The notes under the pieces were generated by a model that did not search any database, was not told the origin of the DNA, and was given only the letters and a program-made list of their open reading frames with translations. From JADFRG01 sp964590515 (GTDB lineage Bacteria > Chloroflexota > Anaerolineae > Anaerolineales > E44-bin32), in the NCBI GenBank assembly GCA_964590515.1, contig CAZPZD010000011.1, forward strand, positions 1-61,066: a stretch of 61,066 bases of DNA. Direction: 5' to 3'. Made by a program: the position numbers and the translations under genes. Positions within the stretch are counted from its first letter, which is position 1. Each line of letters opens with the position of its first letter. Below, piece after piece: positions 8,877 through 17,541 of the stretch.

Positions 8877-9824
8877 TCAGGGCACAACCCGGGTCCCTGT
8901 CTCACCGGCGAGCGCTCGGCCGATATTCTCCGGATTGGTCACGAGGGCTTCTTTTCCCCCGGCCTCCAGGTAGTTGATGATGGCCTGTACCTTTGGCCCC
9001 ATGCTGCCTCTGGCAAAATGACCCTGTTCAAGAAACTGCTTGGCTTCTGCCAGGCTGATCCTATCCAGCCATTGCTGATCCGGCTTCCCATAGTTTAACG
9101 CAATCTGGGGGACCGCCGTCGAGATGAGAAACAGATCGGCCGCGATGCTGGAGGCCAGCAAGGCCGAGGCAAAGTCTTTGTCGATCACCGCCTCGACCCC
9201 GACTAGATTGCCGGCCGAGTCCTCGACGACCGGAATGCCTCCCCCGCCAACGGCAATTACGACGAAGCCGGCTCCGATCATCGCTTCGATGACTTCTCGC
9301 TGTAGGATCTTGACCGGCAGCGGAGAAGCCACCACCCGACGCCAACCCCGCCCGGCGTCCTCTACTACCGCCCATCCCTCCCCGGTCGCACGCTGAGCAG
9401 CGGTGGCCTCGTCCATGAAGGATCCGATGGGCTTTGTCGGATTCTTGAAGGCCGGGTCCTCGGCATTGACCAGGACCTGCGTGACAACTGTGGCGGCTTG
9501 CTTCTGGATCCCGCGTTGGCGGAACTCGTTGTACAGGGCCTGCTGGAACATGTAGCCAATCGCGCCCTGGGAGTCCGCCCCACAGTAGTCCAACGGAACT
9601 TCGTGCAGTTCATGCCGGGAGAGCTCCGACCGGCGCAGAATGAAGCCCACCTGGGGCCCATTTCCGTGGGTAATCACAACGTTCCAACCGGACTGGATCA
9701 TGCCGGCGATGTGGCTCATCGACTCGGCCGCCGCCCCGTATTGGTCCGGGATGGTCTGATGGCCCTTGTCCTTGATCAGCGAATTGCCTCCCACTGCGAC
9801 GACCGCCACCTGAGGATCTGTCAT
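8877..9824 (-). CDS. arcC: Carbamate kinase
   Basis: The 315-aa product is an amino acid kinase-fold enzyme that interconverts carbamoyl phosphate + ADP and carbamate + ATP. N-terminal VAVGGNSLI, the ITHGNGPQVG motif, the EAVIDKDFASALLA region and a C-terminal GSMGPKVQA segment match ArcC/YqeA. ATG 9824 overlaps the stop of the upstream carbamoyltransferase gene (ATGA); the open frame reaches 10007 but that part lies inside the neighbour. Its position next to two carbamoyltransferases and away from biosynthetic arginine or pyrimidine genes argues for the catabolic, ATP-forming direction. Confidence 0.95.
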   Translation of the reverse strand: MTDPQVAVVAVGGNSLIKDKGHQTIPDQYGAAAESMSHIAGMIQSGWNVVITHGNGPQVGFILRRSELSRHELHEVPLDYCGADSQGAIGYMFQQALYNEFRQRGIQKQAATVVTQVLVNAEDPAFKNPTKPIGSFMDEATAAQRATGEGWAVVEDAGRGWRRVVASPLPVKILQREVIEAMIGAGFVVIAVGGGGIPVVEDSAGNLVGVEAVIDKDFASALLASSIAADLFLISTAVPQIALNYGKPDQQWLDRISLAEAKQFLEQGHFARGSMGPKVQAIINYLEAGGKEALVTNPENIGRALAGETGTRVVP

Positions 9825-10801
9825 CGCATGGTCAAGGCCATTACGGCCTTCTGGGCGTGCAGTCGGTTTTCGGCCTCGTCGAAAACCGCACTCTGGGGGC
9901 CGTCGAGCACCTCGTCGGTGACTTCGATGTTTCGGTCGGCCGGCAGCGGATGCATGTAGATCGCATCCGGCTTCGCCGATCCCAGCTTCTCGCCATCGGT
10001 GATCCAATCCGAATATCGGTCCTGAATCCGCTTGCCTTCCGCCGGATCAGTGGTGGTCAACAGCGGGCCCCACGACTTGGCATAGACGATGTCGGCCGCC
10101 TTGAATCCTTCCCGCATGTCGTCGACCACTTCGAAGCCGGTCCCATACTTCCGGGCCTGTTCGCGGGCCTGGTCCAGGATCTCCGGCATCAACTTGAACT
10201 CCGGCGGGTGGGCCAGGGTGACATCCAATCCGAAGCGGGGCAACTGCAGAATCAGAGATTGAGGGACCGAGATCGGCTTGAGGTAAGAGGCAGCGTAGGC
10301 CCAGGAAACCACCAGCTTCCTGCCCCGCAGATTCGGCCCCTTCTTTTCTATGATCGTCATCAGGTCCGCCAGAATCTGAAAGGGGTGGTAGATCTCGCAC
10401 TGCATGTTGAGCACCGGCACCCGGGAGGCCTCGGCGACCCGATTCAGATAGCGGTTTCCGACCCCCCATTCGACATGACGGATCGCGATCCCATCGAAAT
10501 AGCGGCCAAAGATCTCGCCGATCTCCCGCTCGGTATCGCCGTGGGCGATTTGGGTGGTCTTCGATTCGATAAAAGCCGCGTGGCCCCCCAGCTGGGCCAT
10601 TCCGGCCTCGAAGGATCCGCGGGTCCGGGTGCTGCTGAAGAAAAACAGCATGGCGAGGGTCCGGTCTCGCAAATAGGGGTGCGGTTCGCCCAGGGCACGC
10701 TTCCGCTTAAGGTCGAAGGCGACTTCCAGAACGGTCTCGACCTCTTCCTTGCTGAAATCAAGGTCACCGATCAGGTCGCGTCCTCCCAGGTCGGTCTGCA
10801 T
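9821..10801 (-). CDS. Carbamoyltransferase, OTC superfamily (AOTC/SOTC/YgeW-like clade)
   Basis: The 326-aa protein has an N-terminal carbamoyl-phosphate domain with SSTRTR (56-61) and a C-terminal substrate domain. The stretches WAYAASYLKPISVPQS (168-182) and DIVYAKSW (237-244) resemble YgeW and the N-acetyl- or N-succinylornithine carbamoyltransferases more than ArgF. The usual HPCQ is HPFQ (139-142) and the usual HCLP is HPLP (284-287). The classical OTC substrate motif (SMGQE type) is replaced by the KSW segment. The substrate is therefore unlikely to be plain ornithine. It starts 3 nt after the ATCase-like gene and overlaps carbamate kinase by 4 nt, so a phosphorolytic role yielding carbamoyl phosphate is plausible. 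Confidence 0.85.
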   Translation of the reverse strand: MQTDLGGRDLIGDLDFSKEEVETVLEVAFDLKRKRALGEPHPYLRDRTLAMLFFFSSTRTRGSFEAGMAQLGGHAAFIESKTTQIAHGDTEREIGEIFGRYFDGIAIRHVEWGVGNRYLNRVAEASRVPVLNMQCEIYHPFQILADLMTIIEKKGPNLRGRKLVVSWAYAASYLKPISVPQSLILQLPRFGLDVTLAHPPEFKLMPEILDQAREQARKYGTGFEVVDDMREGFKAADIVYAKSWGPLLTTTDPAEGKRIQDRYSDWITDGEKLGSAKPDAIYMHPLPADRNIEVTDEVLDGPQSAVFDEAENRLHAQKAVMALTMR

Positions 10802-10804
10802 GGC

Positions 10805-11755
10805 CTACTCCATCGCTCCAAGCACCAGGGAGAGCAAGGCCATCCGCACCACAACCCCGTTGAAGGCCTCGATCCAGTACCGGGCATGGCCGGTGTCGTC
10901 AACTTCGGGGAGCAGCTCATCCATCCTCGGCAGCGAATGCAGCACAATGCAATCAGCTTTGGCCCGCTTAAGCAGCGCCTTCGTAACCTGGTAGTTGGCC
11001 GGAGTCATCCCGATCTCCCCGCCCCGTTCATCGCGGGATTTCGTGTAATCCGGCTGGACCACCGGTTCCATGTAAATCACGTCCGCCTGCTCGATCACCT
11101 GGTCGATGTGTTCCACCTCCCGGTACCGCACGTTGAGGCCATCGATTTCCTTCTTGAACTCGGGAGTGAGGGACATCTCCGGTGGAGCGATATAGCTAGC
11201 CTGGATGTCGAACTGGCTCAGGGCGTAGCTGATCGAGTGCATGGTCCGCATCCGCATATCTCCAACCAAGGCGAAATGCAGACCGTCCAGACTTCCCCTC
11301 TCCTTGAAGACGGTGTACAGGTCTGTCAGCACCTGAGTCGGATGCTCTCCCCAGCCATCGCCGGCGTTGATCACCGGCACGCTCGACCACCTGGCCGCCT
11401 CGGCCGGGGCACCCTGTTGAAAGTGGCGCATCACGATCACGTCGCCGTAATACTCGAGCATGTGGACGGTGTCTTTGATCGACTCCTGGTAGAAGTCCCC
11501 AGCCCGGGTCATCTTGGGATCGGCAAACCCGGTGACCTTCCCCCCGAGTCGGAGCATGGCCGCCTCGTGCGCCAGGCGGGTGCGGGTGCTGGGCTGATAG
11601 AAGGCCGTCACCAGAATCTTCTTCGCCAACAGATCTGAGTTGCGGCGGTCCCGGGCGATGGGCGCCAGCCGATCGGCCACCTCGAACACCCGGAAGTATT
11701 CAGCCCGCTCAAAGCCCTTCAGAGACAGAATGTCGCGTCCTGCAAAACTGCGCAT
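10805..11755 (-). CDS. Aspartate-carbamoyltransferase-like enzyme of uncertain substrate
   Basis: The 316-aa product shows PyrB hallmarks: QPSTRTR (54-60), INAGDGWGEHPTQVLTDLYT (about 129-148), HSLPRMDEL (273-281, usually HPLPR) and NGVVVRMALL (299-308). By eye, the aspartate-binding TRVQ motif is replaced by EPVVQ (230-234): the Gln remains, but the Arg that contacts the substrate carboxylate in ATCase is Val. The RHP motif reads RHF. ATG 11755 has AGGAGG 10 nt upstream. It lies 14 nt after a GntR regulator gene, with no other pyrimidine genes nearby. A true PyrB cannot be excluded, but context and substitutions suggest a catabolic carbamoyltransferase acting on another amine. Confidence 0.8.
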   Translation of the reverse strand: MRSFAGRDILSLKGFERAEYFRVFEVADRLAPIARDRRNSDLLAKKILVTAFYQPSTRTRLAHEAAMLRLGGKVTGFADPKMTRAGDFYQESIKDTVHMLEYYGDVIVMRHFQQGAPAEAARWSSVPVINAGDGWGEHPTQVLTDLYTVFKERGSLDGLHFALVGDMRMRTMHSISYALSQFDIQASYIAPPEMSLTPEFKKEIDGLNVRYREVEHIDQVIEQADVIYMEPVVQPDYTKSRDERGGEIGMTPANYQVTKALLKRAKADCIVLHSLPRMDELLPEVDDTGHARYWIEAFNGVVVRMALLSLVLGAME

Positions 11756-11769
11756 CGGTTGGATGCCTC

Positions 11770-12516
11770 CTAGACTGGCAGCAGCCGGCTCACCCCAGCT
11801 GCGGCCCCGACCTGCCGGACGACCTGAAAACGGAAGGTTCCCGGTAGGAAATAGCTTCTCGATCGATCCACAATTGAACCATCCCGGGCAACCAGGCTGG
11901 CCTCGAATAGCAACAGCACTTCGCCGAGTGGAAGTTCCATGCGGGCCGCCAATTCCCGGTCTGCCGCGACCGCATTGATCTCGGTGCGGGAATATTCCAG
12001 TGGAACCTCGCCACGGTCCAACAACAGGTCCAACACCGAGCCCCGGAAGCTGCTTCCCCAAACTTCGTCCGGAATCAGGCCGTCGGCGATGACATCGATC
12101 AGGTAGGCGACCGGCTTGCCGGCCGCCCGGATCACCCGAGCGATCTCGACCACTCGCCGCCCATTACGCAGCCCGAAGCTCTCGGACTCGGACTGGCTCG
12201 GCTCCCGATGTTCAACCGACAGACCGGCCATTGCAACCGGCAGACCGATCTGGGCAGCCAGGGTTTCGATGCTGACCAGTTCTTCCAGGCCTGCTTCGAT
12301 GAGCTTTGGACCAACATAGGTTCCCACCCCCTGTCGGCGGACGATCAGCCCGCGTTCCTGGAAGGCGCGCATCGCATCCCGCAAGGTAGCCCGTGAGACT
12401 CCCAGCTGCTCGGCCAGCTTGGGCTCGGAGGGGAGTGCCTCGCCGGGCTGGCTGCGGTCCAGCAGCTCGGCCAGCGCCTCCGCGGTCCGCCGATAGGGAG
12501 CCTGCTCCCGGCTCAC
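11770..12516 (-). CDS. GntR-family transcriptional regulator with UTRA domain
   Basis: The 248-aa protein has an N-terminal winged helix (LPSEPKLAEQLGVSRATLRDAM and GLIVRRQGVGTYV, about residues 28-70) and a C-terminal UTRA effector domain ending in DRSRSYFLPGTFRF. HutC/UTRA regulators sense small metabolites and usually repress a neighbouring catabolic operon. The GTG start (12516) is 3 nt after the adenine deaminase stop, with GGGAG about 9 nt upstream. Its likely operator is the 6-bp inverted repeat inside the promoter spacer at 14374-14388, giving autoregulation of the whole directon; this is inference. Confidence 0.92.
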   Translation of the reverse strand: MSREQAPYRRTAEALAELLDRSQPGEALPSEPKLAEQLGVSRATLRDAMRAFQERGLIVRRQGVGTYVGPKLIEAGLEELVSIETLAAQIGLPVAMAGLSVEHREPSQSESESFGLRNGRRVVEIARVIRAAGKPVAYLIDVIADGLIPDEVWGSSFRGSVLDLLLDRGEVPLEYSRTEINAVAADRELAARMELPLGEVLLLFEASLVARDGSIVDRSRSYFLPGTFRFQVVRQVGAAAGVSRLLPV

Positions 12517-12519
12517 GGC

Positions 12520-14316
12520 TCACGGCTCCCGCTCTACGACCGAAAGCACTTCAAACCGGTTGACGTCGATCAGGCCCTTGTCCGAAATGCGCAGCTCGGG
12601 GATGACCACCAGGGCCAGCAGGCTCAATTGCATGTTGGGGTTATTGAGAGTGCAGCCGCAGTCGCGGAACGCTTGCAGCAGCTGCCTGGTCTTGTTTGCC
12701 ACCCGCTCCGCCGGTTCGTCCGACATCAGGCCCGCAATCGGGAGCTCGACCAGCACAATCGGTGTGCTCTCCCGCACTACGATTTGGCCACCGCCCACCC
12801 GAGCGAGCTCATTGGCGGCCACCGCCATGCTGGCCTCGTCCGTCCCGACCACCAGCAGGTGATGCGAATCATGGGCGACGGTTGAGGCCACCGCGCAGGG
12901 AACCTGAAAGCCGAAGCCTTGAACCAGGCCAACCTGGATCCGGCCGGATCCACGGTGCCGCTCGATGAGCGCCACTTTGGCGAGATCTTGGCTGCGATCG
13001 GTCGTCAGCTGGCCAGCCACCGGTCGCAAGTCCAGCCTCAGATGGCGGGTCGGGGCCTGGTTCTCAATCACTCCGATCACGTTGGCTCGCACCCGCCCGT
13101 TCAGCCCGGCCGGCAGGCCAAAGTCCTCGGGCTTGAGTTCTCCCGCCAGATGGACTGAGGCCCTCACCTTGGCGGGGTATTCGAACTCAGGTAACACGAT
13201 CCGCAACCCCCCGGCCTCCGCCGCCACCCGACCTTTGGCGATCGTGGTGTCAACCGCAAATGTCTTCAGGTCCGGGACCAGGAGCAGGTCTGCATATCGA
13301 CCCGGCGCAATCTGTCCCACGTCGGTCGCTACGCCGAAGTGTTCGGCGGTATTAAGGGTGGCCATCTGGATCGCGACCATCGGGTCGGCTCCGTTTTGAA
13401 TGGCGTGCCGAAGCACCCGGTCCATGTGTCCTTCCTCGAGCAGGGTTGCGGCGTGGCTGTCATCGGTCACCAAGAGGAAGTGGCGTGAATCAAGGCCCAA
13501 CTCGGTGACGGCTCGCAGCTGCTCGGCGACATCGTGCCAAGCTGAACCCAGCCGCATCATCACCTTCATCCCCTGCCGAAGCCGGGCGACCGCGTCTTCC
13601 AGGCGGGTGCCTTCGTGATCATCCTGCGCCCCTCCGGCCAGGTAGCCATGGAACGGCAGACCGAGATCGAACGAGGCATAGTGACCACCGATCACTTTGC
13701 CGGCGGCTCGGGTTTCGGCCATCTCGGCGTGAAGCGAATCGGCACCAAGGATCACCCCGGGGAAGTTCATCATCTCTCCCAAGCCGATGACCCCGGGCCA
13801 GCGCAGCGCTTCGGCCACTTCTGTGGGCCCGAGGGTAGCCCCGGCGGTCTCCAGGTTCGGAGCAGAAGGAACACAAGACGGCATCTGTACCCAGACGTGG
13901 ATCGGCTGGCGGGCTGCCTCCTCGACCATCATCCGGACCCCCTCCAGGCCGAAGACGTTGGCAATCTCATGTGGGTCGATAAACATTCCGGTGGTGCCGT
14001 GCGGCAGCACGGCCCGCACGAATTCAGTAATCGTCAGCATGCTCGACTCGACATGCATATGCCCGTCCAGCAAGCCGGGAACCAAATGGCGACCGTCGGC
14101 CTCCACCAGGGTTGTGTGATCGCCAATCGTATGGCGGGCGTCTTCCCCGACGTAAGCGATCCGCCCGCCGGCGACGGCGAGGTCGGTATCAGGCAGAATC
14201 TCTCCCGATTGGACACAGACCCAGCGCCCGCCGCGTACGACCAGATCGGCAGGCTGGCGGCCCATCGCCACCTCAACGAGCTGTTTCGATTGGAGCTGTT
14301 CTGGACGAGCGTTCAA
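12520..14316 (-). CDS. ade: Adenine deaminase
   Basis: The 598-aa amidohydrolase deaminates adenine to hypoxanthine plus ammonia. The metal site motif GHMHVESSML lies at residues 85-94, with FIDPHEIAN, GLGEMMNFPGV and a C-terminal adenine-deaminase domain. The N-terminal VEVAMGRQPADL block is a family hallmark. The start is TTG 14316; ATG 14265 has a closer GAGGTGG site but would remove residues usually present in the family. It is the first gene after the promoter at 14364-14392. Feeding of imported adenine or adenosine-derived purine into catabolism fits the BMP transporter downstream. Confidence 0.94.
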   Translation of the reverse strand: MNARPEQLQSKQLVEVAMGRQPADLVVRGGRWVCVQSGEILPDTDLAVAGGRIAYVGEDARHTIGDHTTLVEADGRHLVPGLLDGHMHVESSMLTITEFVRAVLPHGTTGMFIDPHEIANVFGLEGVRMMVEEAARQPIHVWVQMPSCVPSAPNLETAGATLGPTEVAEALRWPGVIGLGEMMNFPGVILGADSLHAEMAETRAAGKVIGGHYASFDLGLPFHGYLAGGAQDDHEGTRLEDAVARLRQGMKVMMRLGSAWHDVAEQLRAVTELGLDSRHFLLVTDDSHAATLLEEGHMDRVLRHAIQNGADPMVAIQMATLNTAEHFGVATDVGQIAPGRYADLLLVPDLKTFAVDTTIAKGRVAAEAGGLRIVLPEFEYPAKVRASVHLAGELKPEDFGLPAGLNGRVRANVIGVIENQAPTRHLRLDLRPVAGQLTTDRSQDLAKVALIERHRGSGRIQVGLVQGFGFQVPCAVASTVAHDSHHLLVVGTDEASMAVAANELARVGGGQIVVRESTPIVLVELPIAGLMSDEPAERVANKTRQLLQAFRDCGCTLNNPNMQLSLLALVVIPELRISDKGLIDVNRFEVLSVVEREP

Positions 14317-14363
14317 GCGTGTTGCGCCCCGAGGTGATGACCCTCACAGGGCGAATTGCGGCG

Positions 14364-14392
14364 AGTGTAACACCCGGCTCCCAGCCGGTCAA
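14364..14392 (-). promoter_or_regulatory. Sigma70-type promoter of the ade directon with embedded inverted repeat
   Basis: On the minus strand TTGACC (14392-14387), a 17-nt spacer and TACACT (14369-14364) form a near-ideal housekeeping promoter about 48 nt before the ade start. The spacer contains CCGGCT-GGG-AGCCGG (14388-14374), a perfect 6-bp inverted repeat overlapping the end of the -35 box. It is a good candidate for repressor binding by the co-transcribed GntR protein. Confidence 0.7.
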
Positions 14393-14470
14393 TTGTCAGA
14401 CAACAGGCCGGAAGGTGCCGAATGTCATGGCCTGAGTACCCCGGCTAAGCCAGGAAATCCCCGAGTGCGC

Positions 14471-14513
14471 GGCCAAGGAAGTCCTTGGCCCAGGGAGGCC
14501 GAGGTAACCTGGG
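14471..14513 (-). terminator. Hairpins downstream of folD
   Basis: The 246 nt between folD and ade hold GGCCAAGGA-AG-TCCTTGGCC (14471-14490), a 9-bp perfect inverted repeat, next to a second weaker stem CCCAGG/CCTGGG (14489-14513). No clear T-run follows on the minus strand, so this is a candidate folD terminator or processing site. Apart from the ade promoter I see nothing else in this gap. Confidence 0.45.
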
Positions 14514-14562
14514 AATCACGCCGTGGCGATGCCGAGAATTGTTTTGACCCGAGGTGCCTGAG

Positions 14563-15453
14563 TCAGCTGCCGACGTGGGAATGCGCGATCTCGGCGGCCC
14601 GCAATGTGTTCTGGAGCAGTCCGGCGACGGTCATCGGACCGACCCCTCCGGGCACCGGGGTGATCGCCCCGGCCACTTCCATCGCTTCTTCAAACGCGAC
14701 GTCCCCGACGATTCGGAAGCCTCGCTTGGAGGAGGCATCTTCCACTTGATTGATGCCCACGTCGATGACCGTCGCCCCGGGCTTGATCCAGTCTCCTCGC
14801 ACCAACTCCGCCTGGCCGACCGCTGCGATCAGGACCTCCGCCCCCCGGCAGAGCTGCGGCAAGTCGCGGGTGCGGGAATGGCACACGGTGACGGTGGCGT
14901 CGTGTTTGAGCAGCAACAGCGCGACTGGCATCCCGACGATGTTCGAGCGCCCGAGCACCACTGCCTGGCACCCCTCCAGCTGAACGCCGGAGCGCTTCAG
15001 CAGGGTCAGGCAGCCCGCCGGAGTGCACGGAACGAAGAGCGGATCGCTCCCCTTCTGGGCAAGCCGGGCGAAGTTCATCGGATGGAACCCGTCCACGTCC
15101 TTCTCAACTCGGATTCGGGTTAGAACCGATTGCTCATCGAGGCCATTCGGCAGCGGAAGCTGGACCAGGATCCCATGGACCCGCGAATCCTCGCTCAACT
15201 TCGCCACGAAGGACTCGACCTCTTGCTGTGTGGCATCGCCGGATAGCGCGTGATCGAAGGTTGCGATTCCGACCTCGGCCGCTGCCGTTCGCTTCGCCTG
15301 CAGGTAGGTCGCCGAGGCCGGGTTGTCCCCGACCAGGACCGTCCCCAGCCCAGGGACCGGCCCGCCGCGGCCGACGAGGGCCTCGACCCCAGCAGCCACC
15401 TCGGCCCGAATGTCTGCCGCGATGGCCTTGCCATCAATGATTCTTGCGGTCAT
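14563..15453 (-). CDS. folD: Methylenetetrahydrofolate dehydrogenase / methenyltetrahydrofolate cyclohydrolase
   Basis: The 296-aa bifunctional enzyme interconverts 5,10-methylene-, methenyl- and 10-formyl-THF using NAD(P). The N-terminal catalytic domain has the YLQAKRTAAAEVGI block with the catalytic lysine, and GILVQLPLP. The PCTPAG and VLGRSNIVGMP segments mark the Rossmann dinucleotide site, and TPVPGGVGPMT lies near the C-terminus. ATG 15453 is 15 nt downstream of the kinase gene stop. It supplies one-carbon units for the same folate pool used by FtcD at 47083. Confidence 0.97.
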   Translation of the reverse strand: MTARIIDGKAIAADIRAEVAAGVEALVGRGGPVPGLGTVLVGDNPASATYLQAKRTAAAEVGIATFDHALSGDATQQEVESFVAKLSEDSRVHGILVQLPLPNGLDEQSVLTRIRVEKDVDGFHPMNFARLAQKGSDPLFVPCTPAGCLTLLKRSGVQLEGCQAVVLGRSNIVGMPVALLLLKHDATVTVCHSRTRDLPQLCRGAEVLIAAVGQAELVRGDWIKPGATVIDVGINQVEDASSKRGFRIVGDVAFEEAMEVAGAITPVPGGVGPMTVAGLLQNTLRAAEIAHSHVGS

Positions 15454-15468
15454 CCGGTACGGGTTGCT

Positions 15469-17502
15469 CTACGGCCGCCAGGCCGGGTCAAAGTCGAGAG
15501 CCGGATCGATATCCAGACGCGTCACGTTGGCGCAGGTGGTCGTCATGATGGCGATGTCGTGGTTGACCCCGTCTGGCCAACTTTCGAATACCAGCCAACG
15601 GTCATCCGGGGAGAAGTCCGGATCCACCATCGGATGGCTCGAGTAAGGGCTCTGCTGACATACACGAAAATCCGGAACTCCCAAGTCGTCAAACCGGGTT
15701 CCGATCAAGCGAGGCACACCCGAAAGCGAACGCTGGAAAACCACCAGCTGTCCGTCGTGCGACCAGGCCGGATGGGTATCCGGCGACTCGCCTCGCGCGA
15801 AACGTTGTTCATTGCCCCCGCCATCTGACATCAGCCATACCTGCGCCCCTCCATTGCGGTAGGAGACGAAGACCAGGGCGGTACCCTGGGGAGACCAGGT
15901 CGGTTGAACTTCCCGGGCGAAGATCCCGCTGACATTATCCACCTGCCCACCGTCGATGGTCATCACGTGGACCTGCGGCCGCCCGAGCCGCTCGCTGGTA
16001 AAGGCGATCCGCTCCCCTTCCGGCGACCAGGCGGGGTCGTAATCGCCCCCCGGGGTGGTCAGCAGCGGCTGGGGTTGGAGATTTGCCATGTCGAGGATCC
16101 AGAGCCCGGCGCCGGAATAGGTCTCCTCGCTGTCCGGACAAGGTGAGGTAAAAACCAGCGACAGCCCGTCGGGCGCCCAGGACGGCTGGCAGGCGCCGTC
16201 TGACATGCTGGTCAGCGGCTTGAGATCGGTGCCGTCAATATTAATGAGATAGATCTGAGGCAATCCGCTCCGATCTGAAGCAAATGCGATCTGGCCGATC
16301 CCCCCGCCGATGGGCGTCGGCTGTGGCGACAGGCTGATCGACGGATCCACGGTGGGGAGCGGCGTAGCGGAGGGCAGCGCCAAGGTTGGCGAGGCGGCCG
16401 GAAAGGCGGCTGCCGCGGTGGTAGCATCTTGAGAGTTGCCGGCCTCCTGAGTGTCGGCGGACTGGGTCGATTCCTGCGAAGAGGCCAACCCGGCGCGTTC
16501 AAGGAGCCCAGGAAGAGCAACGATCGCCACGATCACCGCCACGGCCAACGGGATTGCAATCTGGGGCCAGCGCCTCGGCTTCTTCTCTTCGAATGGCAAA
16601 CGGGTGGGCAGATCGCCAAAGCCGGCCGTGATCGGGGCCCTTACAGTGCGCTCAAGGTATGGATAGTCCCGCACCAGGGTCGGTTTGCTTGCCTGAGCCG
16701 CCGATCCCAGAGCGGCCGCGAACTCGACCATCGACTGATAGCGGTCGTCCGGCCGCACGGCGAGCGCCTTCTCGATCGCTCGGGCCAGGGCCGCAGTGAC
16801 TCGCGGGCTGCGGCTACGCAGCGGGGTCAGCTCCTCGCGTCCCATGGCTCGCTCGAGGGAGTCCTCAGGGATTGCACCAGTCAGGCAGGCATACATCGTC
16901 GCCCCGAGCGAGTAGATGTCGGTCCGCGCGTCGGTCCTTCCGGTGCCATACTGCTCCGGTGGCGAGAACCCGGGGGTCATGGCTTTGGCCCCGGTGGTCG
17001 TACTCTCGGAATTGTCGACCACTTTGGCCAGACCGAAATCGACCAGCACCGCACGACCATCGGGCTGGATCTTGATGTTGCCCGGCTTGATGTCGCGGTG
17101 CAGGATTGAATGCGGCTTCAGGCTGTGGAGATAAGCGAGCGCGTCGGCGACCTCCATGAACCAGGGGATCGCCTCCCCCTGGGAGATCAGACCATCCCCT
17201 TCAATTCGCTCACGCAGGTCCTTGCCTTGGATGTAATCCATGACCAGGTATTGACCCTGACCGCGGATCACGAAGTGATCGGTGACCCGAGGCAGATTGG
17301 GATGCCTCAGACTGGCCAGGATCGTGGCTTCTTTGTAAAACTGACGGGCGAATTCTTCGGTTGTGAAGAGATTCTCTTTGACCGCGACACCGACATTGAG
17401 GTTGGCATCCCAGGCCTCGTACACAGCACCCATGCCGCCCTTACCCAGGACGCTTTCGATCCGATACCGATGGTGCAGGGTTTCACCGCGTTTGAGGGGC
17501 AT
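15469..17502 (-). CDS. Membrane Ser/Thr protein kinase with extracytoplasmic TolB-like propeller
   Basis: The 677-aa protein begins with a eukaryotic-like kinase domain: the glycine loop GKGGMGAVYEA, the lysine in VAVKE, catalytic HRDIKPGN, DFGLAK and PPEQYGTGRTD. A single membrane helix (about residues 315-335) and a Ser/Thr/Pro-rich linker follow. The C-terminal 270 residues carry repeated DGACQPSWAPDG-like blades of a TolB/PD40 beta-propeller. The expected topology is a cytoplasmic kinase with an external sensor. ATG 17502; an extended -10 promoter lies at 17542-17550. folD follows after 15 nt, but a functional link is unclear. The ligand is unknown. Confidence 0.93.
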   Translation of the reverse strand: MPLKRGETLHHRYRIESVLGKGGMGAVYEAWDANLNVGVAVKENLFTTEEFARQFYKEATILASLRHPNLPRVTDHFVIRGQGQYLVMDYIQGKDLRERIEGDGLISQGEAIPWFMEVADALAYLHSLKPHSILHRDIKPGNIKIQPDGRAVLVDFGLAKVVDNSESTTTGAKAMTPGFSPPEQYGTGRTDARTDIYSLGATMYACLTGAIPEDSLERAMGREELTPLRSRSPRVTAALARAIEKALAVRPDDRYQSMVEFAAALGSAAQASKPTLVRDYPYLERTVRAPITAGFGDLPTRLPFEEKKPRRWPQIAIPLAVAVIVAIVALPGLLERAGLASSQESTQSADTQEAGNSQDATTAAAAFPAASPTLALPSATPLPTVDPSISLSPQPTPIGGGIGQIAFASDRSGLPQIYLINIDGTDLKPLTSMSDGACQPSWAPDGLSLVFTSPCPDSEETYSGAGLWILDMANLQPQPLLTTPGGDYDPAWSPEGERIAFTSERLGRPQVHVMTIDGGQVDNVSGIFAREVQPTWSPQGTALVFVSYRNGGAQVWLMSDGGGNEQRFARGESPDTHPAWSHDGQLVVFQRSLSGVPRLIGTRFDDLGVPDFRVCQQSPYSSHPMVDPDFSPDDRWLVFESWPDGVNHDIAIMTTTCANVTRLDIDPALDFDPAWRP

Positions 17503-17541
17503 GACAAAACTGGCCGACGCATGTCGCCGCAGGCCGCGGCC

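Noticed and set aside
9857..11638. A 593-codon open frame on the plus strand, opposite the carbamoyltransferase genes
   Set aside because: It lies antisense to two well-supported genes, has no recognisable domain, and long antisense frames are expected at this GC content.
14401..14562. A riboswitch upstream of adenine deaminase
   Set aside because: The hairpins lie upstream of the promoter at 14364-14392, so they are not in the ade leader; they belong to the folD 3' side.
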